64,000 nucleotides of DNA from Ficedula albicollis (Eukaryota > Chordata > Aves > Passeriformes > Muscicapidae). Positions 38,351 through 50,814 of this stretch are shown here, in pieces. The notes beneath the pieces are model-generated. The model worked only from the letters and a program-made list of their open reading frames with translations, did no database searches and was not told the DNA's origin. Every line of letters starts with the position of its first letter. Position 1 is the first letter of the stretch. Both the position numbers and the translations under genes were made by a program. Where the stretch lies: the NCBI RefSeq assembly GCF_000247815.1, contig NC_021673.1:3355296-3419295 (forward strand). The letters run 5' to 3'.

Positions 38351-40100
38351 AAAAACATTTGAACCAGGTGTCTTTCTTTGGCTTCTACAATAATTCTGAC
38401 TGGCAGCTGAGGTGCCCAGGTGAAGTTAAAAATGCCAGGCAGAGAACCAACACAATATCCAGATGTCTTAGGCATGAGAGTAAATACACTGAGTTTTCTC
38501 AGAAAAAATACCAGAAAGTTAGAGATATGCCAGGATGAAATCTCACCCTGAGAGAACTCTCACTCTGGCACTCTCTGTAAGTCCCTATCCCACTTAACTG
38601 AGGGCACAGAAACCATCTGGGACTTGAAATCCTCATTTTTGTGCCTCTGAAATGTCCCTGAAGTTGGTTGGTATCAAGGCCTCTGTGGTTTTGCCACGCT
38701 GATTTTCTCAGATGATTTTTTGTGATACCAGAACTCTGAACCTGCTCTTTGAAAGTGTTTTACCCAGTATTACACATCCACAGACTTGGATTTGCTATTT
38801 TAAACAAGGCTTTTAAGAGGTTGCTATTTTCTCCCGATTGCCCCCAGCACCAGCTCCTCCTATTAAAATGGAAAAGCTCCAGCAGCATTAATGCCTTGGT
38901 TAGCTGAGTCTTTATCTCCTATGGAGAACATTCCCAGCAGTCCCCTGGCTGTGTTTGTATATAAAATATTTATATTTTCATTACATAAATAACAGGGAAG
39001 TTGCATGCAGCTGTACACTGTGTTCAAGAAACCTGCAGTCCTGCAGAGAGCTTGACTTCTCTAACAGAGTTATGAGATGCTACAAATCACCAGGCAGGTA
39101 AACTCATTAAAAGCTCTCTCATTAAACCTTGGAATAGAAAAAGTAGTTTGCTTAAAGAGCAGGGACCAACTCAACGTTTTACATTTGTACCCGAGGAGCC
39201 TCATGTTTGGGCTGAGCTTAAAAACATTGCCGGCTGAGAGAGAAACTTGTAGAATTTTGTGTCTGAATGCAGAGTGCCTCATTTTTTAAAAATAACAGAG
39301 GCTGGAACGTAGATGATTCTATTTGAAGGTAGCCTGGCACTGGAAGTGACAGCCAGGGATGAATAATAGAGAATACAGAGAGTTCTCTGCTCTGTAGATT
39401 ATACAGACCCTGACAAAATTGAGAAATATTCCCCCCTTCAGCAAACAGGGGCTGAGCAAACACTTCAGTTTCTCCCCTCACCTCTTCATGAATTGCTTAA
39501 GTCTCATCAGATCCAGGTCCCATTCTCTGCTCTGTGAGGTGCTGCCTGTGCATCCAAATCTGTATTTCCCCACCTGACTCTACTCAGAGATCACACCTCG
39601 ATGTTGTTGAACAGGAGGCATCACTTGCACTTCCCTTTTCCACATTTCTCTCTTGTTTAAAGGAGGACATTCTTCCCAGCTAATCAAACATTACACAGAA
39701 TATTCCACCACTGGAAACATTTAAGCTTAGCAATATTAAATATGTACCCACAGGAAATTCCAAGTATCAGGTGAAGAAATATATCTGATCAAATTATTCT
39801 GGACATTTAGAGCACCTGCATTGCAGTTACATTTAAAATTCAGTTCATACACCAAGCCAACTTTGTGAGTCATGAAACTCCTTGTTTCTCAAGTACATTT
39901 GGAACCAGACAAAGGAAAGATGGCTTAGGATCCTTTCTCCTCCATAATTTTACGATGACTTTTGTTAATATCTTCCAATTGAAAAAACCAAAACAACATA
40001 ACTCAATGTTATCACAGATGAATGGAATGCAAAGTCAATCAAAATGCCAGTGAAAGTGAATTAAGAAACAAACAAACAAACAAATATAAAAAGACATAAT
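38351..40100. other. No recognisable feature
   Basis: Unique-looking sequence. An 'aaac' microsatellite (about five units) at 40066-40086 lies just before an antisense CR1. Confidence 0.5.
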
Positions 40101-40216
40101 AGAATCCCAGAATGGTTTGGGTTGGAAGGGAAGTCAAAGACATCCAGTTCCAGCCCCCTGCCATGGACAGACTCCTCCCACTATCCCAGGTTATTCAGAG
40201 TTCCATCCAGAGCAAA
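40101..40216 (-). mobile_element. CR1 LINE 3' fragment (antisense)
   Basis: 'agaatcccagaatggtttgg' and 'gttggaagggaagtcaaaga', then 'ccccctgccatggacagact', 'cccactatcccaggttattc' and 'gttccatccagagc'. About 115 bp remain. Confidence 0.94.
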
Positions 40217-42006
40217 GAATGTAAATAACTGGGAAGAGTTCAGCCAGCAGAAAGAAATGGGCTAAAACCAGCTAAAATAGCAACATAGGCATTTAAATCT
40301 AGGAAAGCACTTAAAAATGGCAGAAAAAAGTAAAGCTCAAGAATTCCTCTAAAGGCCTTGCAGGTGTCGTGGTGCCTTCAGTCCTGAGTGGTTCATAGGT
40401 TAGATTAATGCAGAACAGCCTGGTAAACACAGGAAAAACTGAATCACCCTTGACTCTGACACTTAGAACTGGTTTTAAATGCTCATTTCTAATTATTTCT
40501 TAGCATATTATATTCCTGTTGCCTGGTCAGAGTCTATACTTGAAACCACTGGAATTTCCCACTCATGCCTGGTTCTCTTTTTGTCTTTTCTTGATTTGTT
40601 TATGGACATGGACATCAGCTTGGGGGCTTTAGTGGGTAAAATGGGTCTGACCAGATGTGCTTAGAGGAAAGCAGTATATAAACAGTTTTTTCCAGGAACT
40701 TTGTGGAGTCTAAGATGACTCTCAATTGCTCTAATTTTTTTTTTAAATCACATCCACTTCCTTGGTAGAAAATGGGAAAATCTGCATGACAGGAAGGTGC
40801 CAGTTTGAGGTCACCAGCACAGCACATCAAAGATGGTTCTAAGGGAAAGAGTGTGCCCCAGTGGAGAGAAATGTGTCACCACAAGAATTGCAAAAGTATC
40901 TCAGCAAGGGAAGAAATATAAATAACATTATATCACTCCTGAAATTTGGCCTGTGAAAAGAAATGTAGGGGTTTAATATGAAATGAATACTGTACACAAG
41001 TTATTGTGTAATCTCTGTGGTGGGCTCTGTGTGTGCAAACACACGAATTCATGTGGCTTAAATGGTTAACTTCAATATCTGGATTCCTGCAAAAGACTGC
41101 AATGAAACCTTATAGTCATAAATAAGTTCACAAAATTCACAGAAGCAACAAATAAAAAGCAGGTTTTTTTCTTATTAGCTATTTGGTATTTCATTAAGAA
41201 TTGTTCTTTGCACAAGCTGGAGCTGATCACTAATTAGCCAGCTCAGCAACCACAGTTATGTCCTGAAACGTGAGCAATTGGGAATTTGCTGTCCTTCTCC
41301 ATCTGCCAGGAAGGTCACCCATCTGAGAGCTCAAGAGATTTGTCCTTTAATTTCCCTTAATTAAAAACTGTTCACCTCTAAATAACAAGACACCTTTCGA
41401 GGGTCTCGAGCTGAGCACCAAAAATCTTGAAAATATTGATGGTTGTTGGTCATTTAACAGATTTTTTTTTTTGTCTTTTGAGTAATTTAATTATTTTGGT
41501 TGCAGCCTGGAAAATGTGTTAGCATGGCTGGGAATTCAGCTTTCCAGTTTCTCCCAGGGCAGGATCCATGTCATCAACACTTCTATGTACTAAAAAAAAG
41601 CATCTGAATTTGAGCTAAACTCCTTTTATAGTCAGGAATCTCACATGGACATCAATACCTTAATCAGGTTAAATTTGAGGGGTTTCCCCCTCCCCATTTG
41701 CTTAGAGGAGGTTTACAGTAATAATTTTAGAGATGTACAGTAAAAATTAAACGTAGTCAGTTTTTAGTAAGTAGTCATTTCTACCTGACCAGGAAATCTA
41801 GAGAAGGGTCTCAAGAGCCATGCTCCAAATAAAAATTCTAAGACAATATATTTGCATGTAAAGAACTGTATTACTTGGATGAACACAACTATGGTCCCAG
41901 TTCCAACCCAATCCCACAGAATTTAGCTGAATTTTCCACATTTCAGATGGGCAGTGAAATGGGCTCTAGATAAGAGCCAAAAGGAAAGAAAATGTATTTT
42001 TGTGTG
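40217..42006. other. No recognisable feature
   Basis: AT-rich unique-looking sequence leading to the solo LTR. T-runs lie at about 40736-40744 and 41461-41472. Confidence 0.5.
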
Positions 42007-42986
<980 letters not shown>

Positions 42987-45900
42987 ATGTGCCAAAGTAA
43001 AACAAGTTCTTTGTGCTGCCTGCTATGCATTGTAGAAGACAGGCCACATACTTGATACATAAGAGCAAAAAAAAACTCTACAAAAACTGTTGAAAGATGC
43101 TCTGGTCACACCACCATCACATTGAATAGCTTTTATTTAAAAATAAAACTAACTAAATGCCATGAATTCTTTAAAATACTGACTATTAAAGCACTAATGT
43201 GAGAATATCTGTGTATTAAGTGTGAAGCATTTGCATGGAAGTTGTACAAGGCTCTTAACGGGAATGAGCTGGAGGATTTAAATCCTGGTGCTATTTGTCA
43301 CTGAATCCCTGTGAGCAATGCTCCTGGAGAAGAGCTGAAAAGCACATTTGTGATCAATGGTTTAACACAGAATTGTGTTGAAATGCTACAAGAGGTTATT
43401 GCAGGGTTTGTGTGTAACTCCTTGCAGCTACAAAAGGGAAAAAAAAAAATCTTTGTTCAGTGTTTTTGTGACTGTAATGTGAGCAGAGCTGCAGTCACTG
43501 TGTGTAGGGACAATGGAGAGGGAGAGTTGCAATCCCCAAATGTGTTAACATGGAGTTACTAATGGAAGAGCACGTTGTTTAAGTAAGTAAAGACTTGTGG
43601 GGAAAATTAATCCCTGTCATCTTCATAAAGAATTGAATATCTTAAGAAAGATGATGGATGATTTTAAGTGCCTTCAGTGCCTTTAGATGCCCATTTGTAT
43701 TGTTTCTTAAAATTGCTCCTCTGAAAAGGGAGGCCTCCAAAAGCACTGCCTGGAATATCTTGAGGTTTAGGTTTCACAGAGGGGAATGAAGGGAATCTCT
43801 AATTTTATCCCTCTGTCTGGAAAAAAAATATTCTTAAACCAATGTATTTGAAACAGAGCACTCACTATTTTTTTTTCTAAATATTACTTTATTTTATTTT
43901 GAATCTTGGTTAAAAACAGTGAACAAATGCCCTCAAGGGATGGACTTGCCCTTCTGAGGATGAGCAGTGATCACAGCCCTAATTCATTAACAAAGGAGGC
44001 TGGAAAAGTCTTAACCCAAACTACAAGACCACCCAGAAAAATCCAGAATCAGTGTCAGCAGCAGATCCTTCCCTCTTGGCAAGTGCTGGTCTTGAGAACA
44101 TGTATTTATATCAGAGCAATGGAAATAAAATCATTTTTTCCTTACCACAGGAAGCAATACGAGGCTGAAGAAGCAGACCTTCCAGTTGATGGCCATCTTC
44201 TCTCCTCACTTTGGACAAGTTTTGCTCATTAACTGATTAGGGCTGAAGCACAGGCTCTCTGCAGATATTTTGGTTGAGGTTGTCACGTCTTCAAGGCTCA
44301 GATCTCTGCAGCAAAAGAGGAAAATCATTATAAATACGTAAACCATGGAGAAAATGAAAAAGAAATGGACAGAAAACAGAGAATCCAACACTTGCACTCA
44401 TTAGAGAGCAACCAGGCTTTTGCAGATTTTAAAGGTGGTCTTTGATATCTAATTTAAAGCAAAGGATTTTGTATAATCAGTAATGTGTCAAGGAAGTGCT
44501 GGAACAAGTTCTGTAGCTGCAAACACCTCAGTTGTACCCAGGGGAGAAGGAAGGGGGGTTTGTTTTGAACAAGAAAAAAGACCTGCCTGCCTCATCTCTG
44601 AAGTTGTGGCTCGCCCTTCATGATTTTCAGTTGTGTCTTAATAGGAAAACTGTCTGAGGGCTTCTTAGGGGTCTGGTTCCCAAGGCAGTTTTGTCCAGAT
44701 AACAAAATCCATTACCAGACTTGTTAAGAACCTGTTAATAAGCTTGTTAATAACTTTTCTGAGAAGTAGAGGGGCAAAGGAATGTATTGTAGTCTCAGGC
44801 TAAAGATTCTTCCAGGACATAATCAGGAAGGATTTATATGAACAACAATGTCATCCATATCTGTGACTTCCATGGCTTGGCATTTGCCCAGAAAGAATTG
44901 AGGACTGGGGGGAAGGTGTTTTATGATTTGGATTTATTTCTCATTATCCTGCTTTGATTTGTAAAGGAAAGATTTGTAAAAGAACTTTTAGAACCAAAGG
45001 ATGCTCAAGTTTCATACTGACTGCAGCACAATGCCAGGACATCAGTATTTAGAAAGGAGAGAGTCTTTCAATTAAAAAATAAAACAGGAAAATTAGTCTC
45101 TCTCTAAATTTTGGGAGAACAATGATTCATGAAATTCACTCTAAACGGATCTGTTTTCTTCTATCCTCACTTGATCAGTCACTCATGCTCTGTTCTGGCA
45201 CTGAATTTAATTACTTAACTGTATTTCTGATGGTTTATCAAATAATGAGCAATTGATAAGATCTCAGCTGAGGAGGACAGCAAACATCCCTGGTGACATT
45301 CAGCCGTGAGGACTCAGAATTCCATTAACAGAAGCAAGACAAAACCAGACAGAGGCATTAGCAGCCACTGGATTTAAAATTATTTCCTGATCATTTGCAC
45401 TCCTGTGTGCAGCTCAGTCAGAGGAGCCAGAGAGGGGTGTGGAGGTTTATTCTGTCCTTTCATTCTGCCACTGTAAGGCATCAGGACATGATTAAAATGC
45501 AGTGGAAGGGTGGGAGATGCCTGACTAAAAGATGGACACACACAGGTGCCCTGGGGAAACTGGTGACCTTTAGAACACTCTTTTTATTTTAACCTGGCAA
45601 TCCCTAGGTTTGAAAAGTGGAGGGTGGTTGTTTTCTGTCTTGTCTGAGTTTCAAAAGAGCTTCTAAGGAGACAACAAGAACATCTGCAAACCATTTTGTG
45701 GCTTTTCTTTCACATATTGCAGGGAAAATAAAAGAATCTACTTCATTTTTTGCCTTCAAGGTAGTCATGGAAACCTGCACCAAATACTGGGCTGAGGCCT
45801 TGGTGTCATCCACAGAGACTGGAGTGTTTATTAGGGAATAACAGCTTCCAGAACTTCTGCCCTGGCCCTGCAGCAGAACCTTTTATATCACTGAGCTGCT

Positions 45901-47396
45901 CCTGGCATGTATGTTGTACATACATTCAGAGTCCTCCTATTACTAATTAAAGGTAACTTATCTCTATTATCAAATAAAGGGTAGTTATCACCAATTAAAG
46001 CCCAGCTACCTCCCAAATAAGTACTACCAGCTATGTTATACTAGAAAAATAAACTTTTTTTTTTTTTTTTAATATAGGCAATGGTGATAAAGTATCACCA
46101 TTCAGTATTGAGGAAAAAAAATAAATACATCAGTATTGGATTTGGAAGGGAAGCTTGAATGATTCTATTTTCTTCTGATGTCACTAGTTCATAAATCCTG
46201 TAATTTCATTACTGATGCTTCATGTTGTTTGCTTTATCTGCATTTGCCACTGTAATTAAAATTAGTGAAGTCAGAAGAGCCAATAGCAGAGGAGCTGCAC
46301 CTTTCAGTTATGGATAAACAGTTCCTTAAAATAATCTTCAGTTATCTCTGGTGAAACAAAAGGGCTGTTGAAGTGTCTGAGAATCTGAAAATCAGATTGT
46401 TGCCAAAATAGAATGAGTTTCAGGGCTTGTTTCAAGAGTGGCTTGGGAGTGGCAGGGAGAAGAAAAAATAAAAAGAGCATTGTTTTGGTCACCTAGTGAC
46501 TGAAGAAAATAATTCATCCCCTCTGAAGGTGAATTTGTTTGTCCACTGGAAACATTTTCAGTGCCACAGCAGATTCTTTATGAAACTATCTGAGTTGCTT
46601 CAAGGACAGGTTGGAAAAACTCTGGCCAAAATTCTTCTGCTGCAAATGCCCATTTCTTTCTCCATCTAAAAAGGTCTCTGGAGGCTGGTGAGGACAATTC
46701 CTCCATGAGAAGCCCACAAGCACAATTTGATATCAGCAATGAAGAAAACCACACAGTGAGACCTTTCTAGCTACAATGGGACTACTCCCAGGGAGGCATA
46801 AAAAAGGTAAAAATCACTGCTCAAAAGGATAAAAAGTCCCTGTATCAAACATGGGTAAAATTGTTGTACAGCATTGCAGAGTCTACCCACTGGATGAGCG
46901 AAATGGAGGAATTTTTTTGATGAATGAAGGAGGATTTTTAGTGGCTTTCCAAGGCAGTTACGAGCTCTTACTGAGATCTCACCCAGAAGAAACCACCTGA
47001 TCTGCTGGGCTCCTGCTGTGCTCCTCTGGGACCTGTGCCAGTGGTTTGAAAGGAAACCACCACACTTCAAAGCTACCCACAGTGGTTCAGACCCCATCAG
47101 AACCCATCAGACCAGTGATGATTGAATGGGAATTCATTATTTAATTAATCTCACTTCAGTGTCCAGGCAGGGCCTCTCACCACAGTCCTCTCCCTGCCCC
47201 ATGCCCAGGTGTGGGAATCTGAAAGTTTCTGGCAACGTGCAGGAGAAACTGAGGTTTTACAGACTGAATGCATTTCAGAAAAGTCAACTACCCCATGCAC
47301 AGTAACTCCAATAATTCTTAGAGACATGCAGAACATTTCCATATGAGGGAAGAATTATTGGGTGCAAAATATATGAAGAGGTAAGTATAAAATCCT
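42987..47396. other. No recognisable feature
   Basis: About 4.4 kb, the longest stretch without an identified repeat. An acceptor-like 'ttttccttaccacag' near 44145 precedes an open stretch of about 26 codons ending at 44232. No conserved peptide is recognised, so it is not called as an exon. An 8-bp-arm inverted repeat (atgtatgt-tgt-acatacat) lies at 45907-45925, and a T-run at about 46056-46070. Confidence 0.45.
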
Positions 47397-47812
47397 AAAT
47401 GGCTTGGGGTTGGAAGGAACCTTAAGGATCATCATCCCAACCTCCTGCCATGGACAGGAACACCTTCTACCAGAGCAGATTTCAGGTCTTGGACACCTCC
47501 AGGGACTGTCAGTCCACAAACTCTCTGGGCAACCTGTTCCAGAGCCTCACCAACATCCCAGGAAAGAATTTCTTTCTAATATCTAATCTCAATCTACCCT
47601 CCTTCAATTTAAGGCCATTCCCCTTTTCAGGACATGAAAAGTCCCTCTCCAGCCTTGTTTTAAGACCCCTCTATGTGCTGGAAGATGCCCTAAGGTCTCC
47701 CTGGAGCTCTCTCTTCTCCAGGATGAACAGTCCCAGCTCTCAGCCTGAATTCATAGGAGAGGTTTTCCAGCCCCTGAGTGGCACAGTGGCTCTCCTGAGG
47801 GCTGGAACACTT
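47397..47812 (-). mobile_element. CR1 LINE 3' region (antisense, about 415 bp)
   Basis: It starts with 'ggcttggggttggaaggaac'. It then passes 'tcctgccatggacaggaaca', 'ctctgggcaacctgttccag', 'aatttctttctaatatctaa', 'gaaaagtccctctccagcct' and 'ctcttctccaggatgaacag', and ends near 'gtggctctcctgagggctgg'. It keeps the region upstream of the usual truncation point. It is non-coding here. Confidence 0.95.
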
Positions 47813-48130
47813 TTCATCATGCACCTGATATTTTTCTATCTTTAGGTTCCCAATAAAAGGTGCAAAACACGCTGCATTTTATGATTTCCCTCCTATAAAT
47901 TCCTAAATGTGGTCTTCCAGCTACATAATTTATTTAAAAGGCACAGTGCCCCTTCCTCGTGTTCCTGCTCACCTGCTGTGAGCAGAGTTGGGAAATCAAC
48001 CCCTCAGTGACCCAGGACACGTCTCCTAATTTTAGAAACCTGGGAGAGACATCCTCACACATGAGCTCATTGTCAAGTCTCTTTTTATACCAACAGAGAG
48101 AAGCAGACATGTGAAGAAAGTGTTTTGTCT

Positions 48131-48528
48131 GACCCATTTTAACCATGTCCTTTAAACTTCCAGCTCCTGTCCCAGAGTGTGAAGGAATTCTGAACAGCCA
48201 GCTCGTTTGTTGACATCTACACTGTGGATATCTAAATCTGGACTGAATAATCCACCTCCAGTCTGAAATATATGGATCAGCAATATGAAACCCAAAACAG
48301 CCAAGTTTCACCTACCACAAAGGATTGAAGACCCATTTTAACCATGTCCTTTAAACTTCCAGCTCCTGTCCCAGAGTGTGAAGGAATTCTGAACAGCCAG
48401 CTCGTTTGTTGACATCTACACTGTGGATATCTAAATCTGGACAGAATAATCCACCTCCAGTCTGAAATATATGGATCAACAATATGAAACCCAAAACAGC
48501 TAAGTTTCACCTGCCACAAAGGATTGAA
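48131..48528. repeat. 199-bp tandem duplication
   Basis: Copies 48131-48329 and 48330-48528 keep a constant offset of 199 with only a few substitutions (ggactgaat/ggacagaat, atcagcaat/atcaacaat, agccaag/agctaag, cctacca/cctgcca). Minus-strand open frames here share long identical segments for this reason. The sequence itself is not recognised. Confidence 0.95.
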
Positions 48529-49740
48529 GGGGAATTTGATTGTTTTGAGTGTCAATAAATTGATGCTGATATATTAAAGGCAACAGAAAAGCTAAAAGAA
48601 GATTTAATACCAGACAGCAAAAGCTCTAAAGCATTCTATGGAAAATACTCCACCAAGAGCAATCTTATTAAGGCAAAGGAAAAGAACATCTTGATCTTTC
48701 CACTGTCTTTAATAAAGTAGTTATTTTTTTCTTGAAGTTTAAATATTTTGTATTGGTTTTATTTACCTACTTTCTAAATTTGCTGAAATTAATGCTTCTT
48801 CATGGGTCACAGCAGCCAAGTCTCTGGCTCTATTTTCTTTTATAAAACAAGAAGACTTTTATTCTCCCTTTGTGTGCTTAACTGGGAAAGTCCCTCAAGT
48901 CCCTTGTTCCCACTCACCAAGTCTGTTGTCAATGACAAAACAGGATTCAAAAGGGCATTACATCAGGAGGTGGAGAGGTGGATTTTCAGAAAGGATTTAC
49001 TGCTACAAAGGACAAAACCCTTCTCTGCTGCACATGAGTGTCTTGAGAGTCCCAGGCAAAAATCTCACACCTTTGCCTGAAAGAGCTGTCAATAAACAAT
49101 GTGGAATTTTTTCACAGAATGGTCCACAAGGATGGATGCAGGCTTTGTTCTTTTATTGTTCTAACATGTGAGCTGATGTGGGAATCATAGGCTGGAAAAT
49201 ATCCATTCATGACATCCATTCAGATATATTCAGGCAGACTCTGCTGGTATCCAGTTTTTTCACTGTGCAGGAAAATTGCTGCTTAAGAAAACAAAATTTA
49301 AAAGGGAGCTGATACAGCTCTAAAACAATATTGCATGGATATATTTGAAAGAAATAGATTCAGCTGCTGCCTGGCTTAGGCATTTCAATGTTAATAAATA
49401 TCCAAGTCTGTTAGCAATACTCAGTAATAATCCTTTTACTTTTTGGATGAATTGACTTTTGATATTTTTTTTCTTTGCATAAAACTCAGAAAACACCTGT
49501 GAATTTTACTAGAACTCCCTTTCTAAAAGTGAAGATAAAGGTGTGATTGCAAAAGTAGGAAATTGTAAACTGCAGGTGCTGAGACTTGGTATGCAAACGA
49601 GAGTTTAGGTAGCCAACTATTTCTATATTAAGCAGGATTATCATTTTCATTTTCTTCCATGAGGACTTGTGTAGGAAATAAATTAAAGCAACGTGGTTTT
49701 GCAAGAAGAATGACTGCTGAAGAGGATTCACAGCACTGGG
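48529..49740. other. No recognisable feature
   Basis: Unique-looking AT-rich sequence. No gene is recognised. Confidence 0.5.
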
Positions 49741-50582
49741 GGGAGGAAGGACCTCTGGAGATTGTCTAGTCCAAGCAGGGTCAGCTACAGCAGGTTATTC
49801 AAAACCCATTTTCAATCAGTTTCTGAATATCTCAAATGTTGAGACTCAACAATTTATCTGATCAACCTCTTTTAGTATTTGACCATTCTAACAATGACAA
49901 AGTGTTATTATCTTGCAGCTGAATTTCCTGGATGCCTGTTTGTGGTCGTTGCCTCTTGTCAGCACAGAGAAGAGCCTGGGTCCATCTCCTTTGCACCCTC
50001 TCATCAGGTATTTCTACACATTGATAAGATCCCCCTAAATCTCTTCTCCAGGCTAAGCAGGCAAAGGTCTCTGAGTCTCCTGTTGTAATTCCTTAACAAT
50101 CTCTGTGGCTGCCCACAGAGCCCACTGTGTTTGTGCTCTCAGCAGCCCAGCCTGGACCAGCACTGCAGGGCTGAGAGAGGGGAATTATCACCTCCCTTGA
50201 CGAGCTGCCAAGGCTCTTCCTCTGCAGCTGGTGATGCTTCTGGATTTCATCGCTGCAAGGGCACTTTGCTGGCTCAGGACCCACTTTGTGTCCACCCAGA
50301 GCTTTAGGTCCTTCTCTGTGGAGCTGCTTCCCAGCAGCTGATTCCAGCCTGCCTTTCTGCACGGAATTATTCCTCTCCCAGGGCAGCACTTTGCATGTCT
50401 CTTCCTTCTTCATCTTTCTGCCTATTTCTCAAACCTCCCTGGTTCCTTCTGAGCAGCAGCACAATCAACCTCTTGATCTGTCAACCACTTCTCTTAAATT
50501 CGTGTAACCTTCAACCTTCCTGCAGGTGCACTCTGCCCCATCCTCCTGGTCATTAGTGAAGACGTTAACCAGCATTGCCACA
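49741..50582 (-). mobile_element. CR1 LINE (antisense, about 840 bp, longest in the window)
   Basis: The plus strand follows the CR1 reverse complement at length: 'agattgtctagtccaagcag', 'gttgcctcttgtcagcacag', 'agaagagcctgggtccatct', 'acattgataagatcccccta', 'ggggaattatcacctccctt', 'ctttaggtccttctctgtgg' and 'aattattcctctcccagggc', ending near 'ggtcattagtgaagacgtta'. The copy is diverged, with many substitutions and no open frame, so it is old and inactive. The 3' end is at the left. Confidence 0.9.
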
Positions 50583-50690
50583 TCAAAAAGATCTTCACAG
50601 CTCAGCCCAGCCTGCCCAGGCTCTCTCTACAGTCAGTGGAGGTGTAGGTAAGCTCAGGGAGCAATTTCTATATCCTAAAGCTTGATGCTT

Positions 50691-50814
50691 TAATGCCAGT
50701 TTGGGTGGGATTGGAGGGACCTGGTCTAGTGGAAAGTGCCCCTGCCGTGGCAGGGGTTGGACTGGGTGACTTCTGAAAGGTCCCTTCCACCTCAAACCAT
50801 TCTATGGTTCTATG
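50691..50814 (+). mobile_element. CR1 LINE 3' fragment (sense)
   Basis: 'gggacctggtctagtggaaa', then 'gtgcccctgccgtggcaggg', 'ggtcccttccacctcaaacc' and 'attctatggttctatg'. It lies about 110 bp from the truncated 5' side of the long antisense CR1, so the two face away from each other. Confidence 0.93.

Noticed and set aside
44145..44232. Possible terminal exon after an acceptor-like 'ttttccttaccacag'
   Set aside because: Only about 26 codons, with no recognised peptide and no neighbouring exon or conserved polyadenylation context.
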